A stretch of DNA of 64,000 bases from Nemopilema nomurai (taxonomy: Eukaryota; Cnidaria; Scyphozoa; Rhizostomeae; Rhizostomatidae), in assembly GCA_003864495.1 (NCBI GenBank), contig ML133461.1, positions 1,332,414 through 1,396,413 of the forward strand. Reading direction: 5' to 3'. The position numbers and the translations under genes are program-made. Numbering within the stretch: the stretch's first letter is position 1; each line of letters starts with the position of its first letter. The notes under the pieces are model-generated. The model made no database searches and had not been told where the DNA came from. It saw nothing but the letters and a program-made list of their open reading frames with translations. Of this stretch, positions 36,961-49,078 are shown one piece after another.

Positions 36961-39900
36961 TTCTGCCCTAGTTCACTGTTCCACGCGACGTTTTTATTGC
37001 GATTTATTCACACACACACACAGATGTCAACACAACAATATCGAGTTTTCCACCAAAATGAATTCCACTGTTGTTTATATAGCTGATTTAGGAGACAGCC
37101 ATCAAGTTCAGCAGAATCCCTGGCCTCCCTTGTTCAGATTGACCTCTGTTGTAAAGTATCAATAAATGAAGATTTGTCGGCGCAAACAACAAGCCTCTTC
37201 GGCGGCTCGCGCCCTTGCCCAGCCGCAAGACATCCAATGAGACTGGGAACGAGACAACTACGCGAGTTGGGATGACTTATGACTGTGTTAACAAGCACCA
37301 AAAGTATCTTCATACAGTGCCTGACATTTTAGACATTTCCTCTCATAGAAGGCACTCCTCGGATTGGTAACATTCGGGGAGACTGGGGCCACAAAGCACT
37401 CCCACACCCACCCAGCTGAAAGTCTATTACACGCTTTTTTATAAGGAACCCCTTTATAAGGAACCTACATGTAGAAGGCCGAAATATTTACAGAACTTAT
37501 ACTACTAAAAACGAAATTCCTAAGGAACGTTTCGATTTGAAAATTCTTTATAACTGCAAGCATCAAGAGCTAAAAAGCCCGTTCCATTCATTTGCAGCCA
37601 ATTCTCGCATATATTGTTTGCTATTCGTGTGTCAAGTGCTTTATCGAGTAGTTTCTGCATATTCTATCTCGCCCCTCTCTCTAGTAAGTGTTAAGGCTTA
37701 TTGATGTGCAGTGAAAATTAAGGAACTTTTGGTACTAAAATCTGATGACTTGAGGTCTAGGAACTTTTGGAACTTGAGGTAGGTTCCTTATAAAAAAAAG
37801 CGTGTATGTTGACCCCTGCTTCACCCTTTTTGTCCACTCCCCCTCCTTCTTTAATATAATTCATAACAGGCACTTGAAACGTGCTTCCAGTCAAAGAAAA
37901 GCACAGTGATAAGCTCTGTACATTTCTGAAGTAAACGGAAATCGATTGCTTGAATCGTTCTTGTTCTCCCTCGACTACGCCTGACTTTCCTGTCCGGCCG
38001 GATTGCCAGGTTCGTTCGCTTGAAAGGTCTTCGCAACCTTACTAAACAGATCAGGAAGTGCGTTTTAAACGCTTTAAACTAATGAACATCCAATTTTTCC
38101 GCACAAATTAAACGCCTTTGCTTTCATTGACAAAACGGCTGCGGCCGGCATATTGGCGGTCAGCGGCTGGGCTTGTAGTGAAATATCGATAGCCATTCTC
38201 AAGGCGACGCACAAAGAGAATGAAAAAATCGCCCGCCTTACTGAAAGAGAACAATCGTGTTTTTCTGCAAATCCGATCGCTCTTTGTCTTGCATCATTGT
38301 GCGCATTTCCTTGCAAGTTTCAAATTACCTGCATTTCTTTATTTCTTTGAAACTTTCCAGCGCATTCCAGGCAGTTTTCTGCATCAGTGCAGGTGAGAGC
38401 GGCCTACGAAAATGTGACAGCCTTTGAAGGCTCCCCTGAGCTTCCATCAAGCTAACAGATGTTTGGACACAACTCTGTGAGATCCACTTCGTAGCCACCG
38501 CTCTAAATCCGTTTGTGACAATGCTGTTATGCGTGAATAGTAATCCCCCCAAACATGCAACCATTACAAAGGGAAATTCTTGTAACACCAGGAGAGATTC
38601 ATTTTCTCCTCGCTTGGTTTGAAACGCCCAGTTTTGTATTTCATCATTAATTTCACACCTTAACTTTTGGTTGTTTCTTGATAGTCCGCTATCCAGTCTT
38701 CTAGCATTTGCGCGTTATTTATCCCGATTTATTTCTGTCATTAACAGCAACCACATAGGAAATACTTAAACTGTCAATCAAAGGTCCTAAATCCTAGATG
38801 AGGCCCAAAATATTTATTATATTTCATTGTTTTCATTTATTATACTTGTTATCGCATTATTCTAGTGGATACCAGAGCGATAATGAAATCATATCATAAA
38901 AATATGCAGAGCGACCTTCGCTGTAAAGATCCCGAGGAACTTTTTTCGGCTTTACTACTGCATTCGGTTGGCACAACTTGCTGTTTAGGTTTTGTATGAT
39001 GAAAGGCCTGAACCATAATCAGAAACAGCACAGTCATTTCCCATAACTTCAATGTAACCCTCAGCCTTATATCGCTCACTCACATGTGCTGAGCCGGAAA
39101 ATCACCGCAGTGGCTGAAGAAGTTCTCAGACCCTTGCCTCAGACACTGCCTCTCGCACATTGAGGTTGTATTACCCGAAGCTGTTAGGCTGTCTTTAAAC
39201 ACGAAATCCGGATTATGGATATATGTATGGTAGGGGTGGGCGTGATTTAGTCTATCCTTGATTCGGCCTGGATATTTGCATTGTGATGTGGCAAACTATA
39301 GATTTAAGAGTATCAGACAAAGCGAATCCATTTTCAAGCATGCAAAAGTAGAATGCCACTTTAGATTCTGAAAGACGCTTGTTGCGTGTCTATTTATTTT
39401 TAAAAATGCTGGAGTCTCAGTTACACAAGAAGATTGCTTTTGTTCCTGCGCAGTGGTTATGATAAGCAAGCGCCTGATTATCATTACGTTCACCTTGAGG
39501 AACAGGTTTACACTGTTTATCCCTGTGGCGTTCTGCTACAGAACTCAAACCCTCTCAAACTATTTATCTGTTCTAGCGGCAATTATTTAGCAAACAAAAA
39601 TAAACAAGCTAGGGTATAGGTTTGTAAAGTTTTCAACAACTCTTCGTTAAACTATGCCGGCAATGTTTATTGCTTTCTTCGTCATGTGTCTACAAGACTG
39701 CATTTAATGCATGAATTATGGTGCTTTCAAGGAAATGTTCGTCCATCAATTCAAGAATCCGTCCCTAAATGGAGTAAGTCTTTTCTTTATTCATGTTTGA
39801 CTTTCATCTCTAGTCACATTTCTTCCTTTTACCGGCGTCAGACAAATTCTTCCATCAGATTCTACCCTCACAGATATCAAAACATTTATGAATGACTTTC

Positions 39901-42490
39901 TGCGCCTTTCCTACCCCATCATAATCAAATATTGCCAATGCACTATCAAATCGACCGTTGCTGACTTATCCATTTGGTAGATTAATTTCAAATTATATTC
40001 ATTGCATGTGAAATTCCGTCTAGAATTACCAGACTTTTATAGTGGATTAAGGAATTAACAACTAGCAAAAAGAATACATAAATGCTAGAATCGACCCCTT
40101 TTGATAAACAAACTTTCTTTCAATTGAAAATAACAACCGACGCACTTTCAAGCCATTGCACCACACGAATGTTCCAACCACGAGAGACCCACGTTTTGGT
40201 ACCCTTTGGCCAATATGAAACAACCTCGTAGTCATTTTCTTAAACACATTGCATATTGCACAATGGCAATGTCTTCGGCTCTAAATGTTTCGAGTCTTCA
40301 GTTCGACAGATCTTGAATAAATGCCAACCAAAGTTAAATCAATGAGGTTTTTAATGTATGAAGAATATATGAGGTGGTCCTAATGTTTGCCGGCATTGTA
40401 TTAGCTTTTCTTATAGTATGTAAATATTTCTATTAATCGTTTGCTCTAATGTGCGTAATCGTTCCTCGCATAATTTAGCTTTTTATTCAGAAGAACGTGC
40501 TTGTTATACATATTTTATGGTCCTAAATCGCTAAAGGGGGGCCCAGGCCCCAAAGACTACGTGCAACTAAATTGAAAATACTGCAATGACCAGTGTTCTG
40601 TTGATCTCTCTGGGTATTTTTGAAGACAATTCTTATTTCTCATCGGTGGAACTCCTAAGCTGTCGCCTCTGATCTTAAACCCTTCTAAGTGAAGATGACT
40701 GACGTAGAGCGATTAGTCTCCGATTAACTTCCTTGAAATCTTAATCGCCCAGGCCTTTGACATGAAATGCAAAGCAAACTTCAATTACTTGGGCATTGCA
40801 AACGCACAGACACTCAAAGAGCTCAAATCGAAATTCCTCAAGCTTCGATGGGTGTACGAGAGAATTCGTGAAGATTTCAAGATGGACATTGTATTGTATA
40901 CATTTTTATCGACACATCAAAAACACAAAAGCAATTTCAAATATTGTGAAATGGTAAGACTTTTATTGAGAAATTCTTACATAATTCTCTGTGGAGTTCA
41001 GGTTCATTTGTGAGAAAAACTGTTTGGTTAGTGTTTTTATTCCAATATGTATGATCCCGTGTTCTTATCAACAACTAATAAAATAAGGAAAACCACCCAC
41101 AACCAATAGAGAATTTGCGAAATGTTTTGGTAACGAGTGACCATAATGGAATCTCGGAGGCAGAAAGGAAACAAGGTTACTTATTTTCGTGAAGTCAAAT
41201 GAGCAGCTGCCAGTTCGTCTTCTTTGTTTGTTTGCGTTTCCACTGCGCTGTAACGCTATCTTGGAAAACATTACAACTAAAAATTCATCCTTTTTGTCCC
41301 AGTTTCTTCTTTGTTACAGACAGTGGTAAGTGACTGGGCATTACTGCCAATAATCACGTCTCTCTCCGCATTGTGCGGTGGCGAACGATGAGGGGAGGGG
41401 GCAAAGGGGGCCGAGTGCGACCAAGTAAGACCCTGGGTGACACAAGTTATCTTTTTGTTGATATATTCGGCGCGTTAACATGTTTCGTAGATTAAACTAA
41501 TCCGCGCTTATGGGCAAAAAGAGAACTGCTACAAAAACTAACCGTAATGATAAAAAGCTGAAATTTCCAATAATAAACCGCAAAACTGAATTATACTTGA
41601 CTCAGAATTTAATGCTATACCAATATACCAATATAATCTGGAGATCATAATTGTACCTTCTATTTTAAATTGCCACTATTTTAAAAGCACAATCACATGG
41701 AACAGTTTGCTAAGGTGCATATTTATTTTTTATTTAACTTATTTAGAACATAATTCAAAATATACAGATAAAACAAGTAATTCCTTGTGAGAAAATCGAG
41801 TTTAACTGTAAAATGGAGAAATATACAATTTTACAACAGAAAAAAATTTCTAGGGGCAACTAACAGTTTGGTTTGTGCTTCAGATAGTTCAGTGGAATGC
41901 AAAATTGATTTGGTTTGGATGCTGATCATTTAAATAGGAAGGAAGGCTCAGGATATAAAGTTATAGTTTGAAACCCATAAACAAAACTACAAAGTTTTTT
42001 GCTTCTAGAAAAATTCCCTCTTGATTATCATCATTATCAAGCGCTAAATGTGGAAAGGTACAATTTCTTAAAGGATGTATATCTTTTAGGCACTAAGTTC
42101 TGAGATTATAAAAAAGGATACTAGATATGGGACAGGTGGGAGCAGAGGATAAACAGTTCTGTGATTTTGTGCACTGCCTAGAATTATCAAGATTAAAGTG
42201 GTTGGATCAAGATTAACAATATTGATAAAATATAATTATAAGCTGTCATTCATTATGAGTACATTTCTCTTGAATAATATTTTCTATAGTTTTTTTATCG
42301 ACCAAAATTTAACAAAAATGTTTGTATATCCTTTAGAAGGATCCCCTTAACAATAAAAAATTTATAATCATCAAATATATTGATTCCAAGTAATTCCAAG
42401 AATATATTGAAGTGCAAATGGGACATATGTTTAACAGGAAGCAGTCTATACTGGATTTTCTTATATAACCAACTAACCTTCAAGAAATGT
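36961..42490. other. Intergenic DNA, coiled-coil gene to SETD3-like gene
   Basis: 5.5 kb without a supported gene. It holds a short (CA)n at about 37008-37021 and the MITE at 37430-37804. The 3' untranslated region of the SETD3-like gene is at the right end. Minus-strand AATAAA-type signals are seen around 41723-41735, though they may be too far away to serve it. Confidence 0.5.
37430..37804. mobile_element. TA-flanked MITE
   Basis: The left end begins CACGCTTTTTTATAAGGAAC and the right end, reverse-complemented, begins CACGCTTTTTTTTATAAGGA: inverted repeats of about 20 bp differing only in T-tract length. TA flanks both ends (37428-37429 and 37805-37806), as for Tc1/mariner-derived MITEs. 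The left side carries a second copy of TATAAGGAACC. There is no coding frame. Confidence 0.85.
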
Positions 42491-43966
42491 TTACCCTGTA
42501 ATGCTTTCAATTTCCTTATCAATGAATTCTACAGCATCTTTCAGCAATTTCTTTTCATTTGACTTTAGAAGGATACTCAATCTTCTCGTGACAGTGGTGC
42601 TCGTGACAGAAGGACATTCACTTCCATTTACTTGTTCACCACCAACACACACCAAAAGTTTTCCAGCCAGAGTACACCTATCTCTTAGTAACTTCAGTCC
42701 TTTTAATTTTGTTTCTTTTCCTGTTATCATCCCTTCTTCTAAAGACTTAGCAAGGTCAAGAGTTTCCAGTTTCAGCATTTCAGAAACCTCCTCCTCAGAT
42801 GCATGTGCAATCAGCAGAAATGCTTGTAGAGAATCTTTAATAGGCAATGGTAAGCAACCTATTGGCAGCAATTCGTCTAAGCCAAGGCTAGTTACCAAAG
42901 ACTTCTTGACATCATATTGAGAATCTGTTTGGCTTAAATTAAACTTCATTTTGATGTAATCATGAGTATTATCTTCATAAAAAAATCCATTATATATAGC
43001 CAGCTCTGCATTGGGTCTAGGCCCATAAAAGATATGAAGTTCATCACCTGCCTTTGTATCAGATGAAACATAGCATTCACACTGCTTTGCCTCTGAATTA
43101 TAGTCAACAGATATCGGACCCTCCTTGTGGTTACACATGTCTAAAAGAGGGATCAAGGCAAGCACTGGTGACATACATCCATTGAGTGGTGGAACTGGGT
43201 TCTGCCTAGTCATCAATGTAGAAACAGCCCATCTGTAATCATCAAAGGTAAAGTTATTCGCAAAACCACACTGTTTTCCCAGTGGGTGCTTGAAGAGCAG
43301 TGTGCTAAGGTATGCATACTGTCTCACTATGCTCCTTACAATTTTTATTGCTTCTAGAAATACTGATGTGCTTCTCAAATTCTCAAGGTCCTCTAAACTG
43401 AAATACAGGACATTTGAATAGCATCTTGGTAGCATTTCAATATAGGCTTTCCATTGTGACTTTTCATTGTAGAGCTCACACAAAATGTACATGGCTAATG
43501 CAACGTTTGGCATCGTGCTTAACATTGGATCACATGTTACCAGATCTTTGATTGGTGAATCTCTCAGCAAATCAGAAGCCATCATGGCATCCCTCGGGAT
43601 GCTTGTAAACAATTCTCCTTCACTGAAATCTTTTGTTGCTAACACACCCAATTCATTATGTCCAACTTTCTTTATTTCCAGATTTTCAAATGAAACCTTT
43701 TTGCTTCTTGCCCAAGTATAGAAGTTCTCTATGCATGTTTCTCTTTCTGCAAGTTGGCTTATTTTTCCTTTCAAATTTTTCAACTTCTCAATTCTATCAA
43801 GCATCTCTAAAATCTCTTTTAGAGCTTGAAATTGTTCTTTTGGTGATGGGTTTTTTGACTTTGTGGGGTTAATACATTTTTGTAAAAGTTCTGTCATCAA
43901 AGTTCTTTCAGGAATACTTTCAGTTTTCACCTGTTTGTGTTCTTTTGTCTTTGACTTTTTCCCCAT
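42491..43966 (-). CDS. SETD3: SETD3-like protein-histidine N-methyltransferase, intronless
   Basis: Single uninterrupted 491-residue frame, ATG at 43966 (human SETD3 594). SETD3 methylates actin His73 in the cytoplasm using S-adenosylmethionine. The N-terminus MGKKSK, the SET-domain blocks GVLATKDFSEGELF, YRWAVSTLMTRQN (Asn256), LIPLLDMCNH (275-280) and HIFYGPRPNAE (Tyr314), and a helical Rubisco-binding-like C-terminal domain (about 340-470) all align in order. The long acidic C-terminal tail of the vertebrate protein is absent. Human SETD3 has Trp in the LWDMCNH motif; here the codon is TTA (Leu275). Vertebrate SETD3 has many introns, so this is a retrocopy or intron loss. A possible leader-intron acceptor (TTTTCCTTAG) lies just before the ATG. 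It could be a paralogue with an altered substrate. Confidence 0.85.
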   Translation of the reverse strand: MGKKSKTKEHKQVKTESIPERTLMTELLQKCINPTKSKNPSPKEQFQALKEILEMLDRIEKLKNLKGKISQLAERETCIENFYTWARSKKVSFENLEIKKVGHNELGVLATKDFSEGELFTSIPRDAMMASDLLRDSPIKDLVTCDPMLSTMPNVALAMYILCELYNEKSQWKAYIEMLPRCYSNVLYFSLEDLENLRSTSVFLEAIKIVRSIVRQYAYLSTLLFKHPLGKQCGFANNFTFDDYRWAVSTLMTRQNPVPPLNGCMSPVLALIPLLDMCNHKEGPISVDYNSEAKQCECYVSSDTKAGDELHIFYGPRPNAELAIYNGFFYEDNTHDYIKMKFNLSQTDSQYDVKKSLVTSLGLDELLPIGCLPLPIKDSLQAFLLIAHASEEEVSEMLKLETLDLAKSLEEGMITGKETKLKGLKLLRDRCTLAGKLLVCVGGEQVNGSECPSVTSTTVTRRLSILLKSNEKKLLKDAVEFIDKEIESITG

Positions 43967-46900
43967 ATTTCCTTGTCTAAGGAAAACAATGCTTAAATGT
44001 AAATATTATGACTTTATGAATGTGACTTTTCAGTATTGGACAAATAATCCAGAGATTAATGTTGATATAGCTTTTTATTTGTCATATTTGAGTTGTACCT
44101 AAGTACAGCAAGCATTTAAATGCAAGTTAGGGGGCCATAGATCTCAATAATAGCAAATTTATTTTCTTAGATATATATATAAAACTTTTTCTTATATATA
44201 AAACCTATTAATGAGAATTTTATTTTGATTTGGGCTAATTGGAACTGTAGCAAATTTACTGACCAGCATATACCACAATGTTCACATCGCTTCTCTATAA
44301 ACGTAGGCGAGTCATTTCCAATTAAAATGGTGGTTATAAATGTTTTTGACCCATGGGTAGTGGTAAATGGGATCGGCTTGGATTAGGATTTTGATGGGCG
44401 TGCAATGCTAAACCTGACAACTTTAACTTTAAGTGTTTGCTGCTCTCCATCACGGAAGTGGGAAAGAAGGAGCCTAACATTGCTTTTCCACCCATAGATA
44501 TGCAGAAAAACATCGAGAAGCTCTCTTGGTTTGTTTTGTAGCATCTAAAGAGAGAAATTGGTGTGTGACAAAGACAGATCTTGATCTGCACCTGCCTAAA
44601 CCATCATGTAAGCTTTATTGTCGAGGGAAACAGACTTGTGGAGCGAAAACTGACAACAGGAGGAAAGATGGAGAGCTCTTGCAGGCTAGAGTTGGCATGA
44701 TGCAAAGTTGCCAAATCTAAATAAATACTTCACTTACTGTTCAGCTTTTGAATGGGTAGTTGCTGTATTCACGTACTCCCTTCCTGCTACAACTGACGCA
44801 CGATGTCATAAAACCAACAATGCAAAACTATCCTCACGGTCACATGGTTCCGAAGGACTCCGCATTTACTCATTGAGTTGAATTCAAACCGGCTAGTACC
44901 GCTTCCTTCTTGACTGCTGTAACTTTTTGCAAACTTCATGGGGTTTTTTCATTTGCTCTAGGATTTATCACATAATTAGTAACACTGACAAGGTTTTGAA
45001 AGACCTTTTATGAATAGAAGCAAAAATTAGTCGACTTTTATGAAACAATGATGAAGTAGTTCAAGTAGAAAATAATGAGTAGAAGTTAAGTCAGAGCTTT
45101 AACCATCCAAAAAGGTCTCTCAAAAATGTCAGATTGCCTATCTAACTTATACAAATATAATTTAATCGACGAAATACAAGCACGCAAACTTTCAGCTGTT
45201 CCGTCCTACTAACACCTAGCCTTAAGCCTTTGCATATATTGAAGAAAAGTGAAGAAGTGGAACATTAATTGTGTTGTCTTGACTACACTCCGAATTTTAA
45301 TGTTGCCATTTTTATACAAAAAACCAATCTTTTCATTTTTATTTATCCTTCTTTATCTAAACTTTATCTATTAAGTGCTTCAACATATTGATAGTTGCTT
45401 ATTGTTGTAAATAATAAACAAACTGTTTTCAATTGCAAATCGTTTCTTTGTCCATATGTCAAGTTCTTCCAGAGACAATCTATTCAAAGCATTATAATAA
45501 TTTGATCCCACCCTGCTTGTTATTAACCTTTAGGAGGTATACAATGAAGACAAATGAAGCCCTTAATATTTAACTCGATCCATGACATTAACACAACGAC
45601 TGGTTACATGTTATACGTTAGCAATATGTGGAGCGTGGTAAGCAGTTTTTGGGTATAATAAACATTATATATACCTCACTAGCAAGAGGCAGGAAATCCT
45701 CATTTTCAGGTTGATGCCCTGAACACAGCTCCAACTATTTAAAGCGATTTAAAACTTATATACAAGCATGAGATACAAAGAAACAATGATTGGTGACTCA
45801 CTATCTCGCTAAATCCAAAAGAATTTTCACGCTTGTAGAATGTAGTCAGAATGTAAAATGACTTATGACATGGTATCAAGAATGCCAGACTTTGGTTTTT
45901 TAAAAAGAAAGATTTTCGTCAGTCAAATCAAATAATTTTCTTTACGGGCTCAATTTTGGATCACACTTCTTGTTACTCATATTTCTAAGTTTATAATCAT
46001 TATTATTTTTTAACTTTGGTCTTATACATAGAAATTGCCCAGCAATCATCTAAATGACTCGTTAAATGCATTCAAATATTATCAAACACTCAAGTTAAAC
46101 TATGGTTTGGAAATTTCAAAGTGTAGTGGTCATTTAATTTCAGTGAAGTTGCAACTTCTATAAGTGATTTAATGCCTCCTTGTTAGCATAACTATCATCA
46201 TGCCTGGCTTTGACTTGTTCCTTTTTCTCGTCAAACATCAGCCACCTAAGTTAAACTAATTGAGTAACAGCACTGGAGAATGATGTTTCAATTGCTAATA
46301 GAGATTTGAGGGCTATATATTTAACTGCAAGCTTTTGTGCTCAATTATCTTCTTGCTCAAGCGGTGAGTCCATTTCATTTTATTTGTCAGAGATTATAGC
46401 ATTGTAACGTGTTAGGGTTTTGTTAATTAGCTGTGTTGCGTGCAGTGTCTGTGATTGATCTTAATCTTGTTAACAAGTATGTATTGTTATATGTCAATGT
46501 GTCGTTTCCGTTATTGTGATCACGTTTATTGTTGTAGAGTGACGTATTACTGTTGATTGTCATCTCCAATTATACTCAGTGTTATATTCAGTGTATTTCG
46601 TGACCATTAGGTCAGTCTTGTTTGAAACAGATTGGATATACATAATCTATTGGCTACGCTGTTGTCTTACTTGGCTTAGGCCTTCGGGCCCAAGCATGCC
46701 ATCTTTTTTCCACGCTATCCCACTCCTGTCACCAATTGTAACGATTCTGTGGTTCTTTGCTAGCGTAAGTAAGACAAGTAAGACAACAGCGTAGCCAATA
46801 GATTATGTATATCCAATCTGTTTCAAACAAGACTGACCTAATGGTCACGAAATACACTGAATATAACACTGAGTATAATTGGAGATGACAATCAACAGTA

Positions 46901-47747
46901 ATACGTCACTCTACAACAATAAACGTGATCACAATAACGGAAACAACACATTGACATATAACAATACATACTTGTTAACAAGATTAAGATCAATCACAGA
47001 CACTGCACGCAACACAGCTAATTAACAAAACCCTAACACGTTACAGCATAAGTGGTTACGTAATGGTGACTGGATTATAATAATTGGGAAGTGTTAAAGC
47101 AGCCAACAAAGCAAGATTCACCAATGCACTGCATCCAAAGCCTTAAGCACTCAGTTCTTAGAACATACTACCAAAGTATATATTTGCAAAGTGTTTGTAA
47201 TTTTGTTTATTCTTTCAATCGGAAACTGATCACCTGCTGCCCTTGTTCGTTGTGGCTTTCATTTAGGCCTGTTTTTACAGGTACCTGAAAAAGGTCACTG
47301 CTGTTTGACGAAAGCAACAACAGGCAGAAAGGGATGCCCACCGTGTGAAAAAGGCACTTTGAATGCTTTCGTATTTGAGTTCTCTTATGGACCAAAGTTG
47401 CTTTAGATTTTAGGTGAACGACATACTGGAATGAAGACGAACCGAATACCATACAAAGACACGTTACTGTTTGGTGACGTTCAAGTTTTACGTAGCGGGC
47501 AAATCCAGAAAGCAATTGAACAAAACTCGAGGTTTCAATAACTGGAAAGACGCAGACGATGAGATGTTGTAAATGTGGCTATAAAGCATTCGTAGCTAGT
47601 GTAAGCTGCATCAACTCGGCTTGAAGACGTTGCAGTTTGGTTTGTCATCAAAACCTAAAACTTTGATTTCAAGATCACACCTACAAACACTTGACAACGG
47701 CAAGTTGATGTTGACTTAATAGAATTCATCCAACTTGATAAACTAGA
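43967..47747. other. Intergenic DNA between SETD3-like gene and LDAH
   Basis: Divergent intergenic space of 3.8 kb that must contain both promoters. It is interrupted by the palindromic LTR insertion at 46403-47045. No other gene could be supported; a patch at 44330-44710 has short frames on both strands but no splice-consistent product. Confidence 0.55.
46403..47045. mobile_element. Palindromic LTR insertion (two inverted LTR copies)
   Basis: Two 270-bp arms, 46403-46672 and 46776-47045, are inverted copies differing at one base (C at 46503). Read on the minus strand, the right part is a complete 309-bp LTR, 47045 to 46737, beginning TGTAACG and ending CGTTACA. It is followed by ATTGGTGACAGGAGTGGGAT, the kind of primer-binding and leader sequence found after LTRs of Ty3/gypsy-type elements, and 44 more leader bases. 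The left arm is the same LTR, lacking its last 39 bases, in the opposite orientation. A perfect 4-bp duplication GCAT flanks the whole (46399-46402 and 47046-47049). No gag or pol remains. The near identity of the arms implies a young insertion. Confidence 0.9.
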
Positions 47748-49078
47748 ATGTTCCGGAGGACAAAGCCTTCTGGACTCATAAACGAGATCGTAGATATTTA
47801 CGGAGTCCCTACTTGGATTTCACATATTCATGGGGACGGAAATCGCACGGATAAAATTGTTTTGGTGATCCCTGGAAACCCAGGCCCGATTGGCTTCTAC
47901 GAGACGTTCATCGAAAGCATTTACCAGACGAGCGATTCATCCCTCACAATATATGGAATTTCACATGCAGGTCAGTTTAACCGTAATGAGTTGCTATTCG
48001 ATATTTTGCAAGCTTAATAAACGAGATTTGATAATGGGCCTAACTAAAGTGCTAGTACTGTATTTGTCGATTCTCGTGATTCATGATATTGTTTTTGCCT
48101 AGTGCTTGATCGTGCTTGATCGTCATACTGATAAGCACATATTTATTATATAGTGTTACATCTTGTGATCAATATGAGGATGAAGAATTTAATCTTCTCT
48201 AAAGACATCATACAAGCAGAAATGAACTTCATGTTATGCAGTTTAATAATAGTTTCTCAGTTCGAGCATCAGCTGGTCAACTTCAAATCACAGTTCCTTT
48301 TTGACATTTCCTTTTTGACATTTTAGGTCATCACTTCATCCCCTGTGAATGCAATGGTTCCCTTGATCCTGAGACTGCAGATGGTGCTTTATGTAAAGAC
48401 CTTTACATGAAAAACGAAGAGAAGTTCTACTCTCTCCACGACCAGATCGATCATAAACTCGCATTTGTTTACAACTATTTACCACCTGACTCGAAACTCG
48501 TACTCATTGGTCACTCTGTCGGAGCATATATAATACTCGAGATGATGCGAAGACTTCATAACAGTGACAGAATCATCAAAGGCATACTGCTGTTCCCTAC
48601 AATAGAGAGGATAACGAAAACATCTAGTGGAAAGTTTTGGACAACTGTAGCCTACGGTTTGACTAGGCCTTTACTGTGGCTGATCTGGCTCTTCAATTCA
48701 CTTCCTTTTAGGTTCCAAATATCATTTATAAGATGCTGCATGGTGCTAAGGAGATTTCGCAATGAAGAAAATTTGGCAGGAGCCACGTTTTCGTTTATCA
48801 ATCACCACGGTGTCAGCAACATGCTGCAGATAGCGAGTGATATGAAGAGCATCAGAGACTTAGATGCAAAGATCATTGACGATCACAAAGAAAAGATTGT
48901 GTTGTATTATGGAAAGGAGGATCCATGGGTACCAGCCTCGTTTTGCAAGCAAATGATGGAAAAATTCCCATCAGTCGATATTCGACTTTGTGAAGAAAAC
49001 CACAAGCACGCCTTTGTATTATACACAGCGAAGGACTTTGGGCAGCTAGTGTGGACACTTATAAAGGATTTGTGCTGA
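47748..49078 (+). CDS. LDAH: Lipid droplet-associated hydrolase
   Basis: Two exons, 47748-47970 and 48327-49078, phase 1 junction, 324 residues (human 325). Alpha/beta hydrolase of the LDAH (C2orf43) family, found on lipid droplets and linked to sterol-ester or triglyceride turnover. Visible: VLVIPGNPGPIGFYETF, the oxyanion/HG-type entry of the family; nucleophile motif LIGHSVGAY with Ser138; ILLFPTIERI; YYGKEDPWVP with catalytic Asp273; LCEENHKHAF with catalytic His302. A hydrophobic stretch around residues 180-215 matches the droplet-targeting hairpin region. All catalytic residues are present, so it should be active. ATTAAA at 49126 may serve as the poly(A) signal. Confidence 0.93.

Noticed and set aside
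42501..42920. 139-codon + strand frame
   Set aside because: Antisense shadow of the SETD3-like coding region.
44334..44720. Short frames on both strands upstream of the SETD3-like gene
   Set aside because: No domain, no consistent splice sites; left as intergenic.
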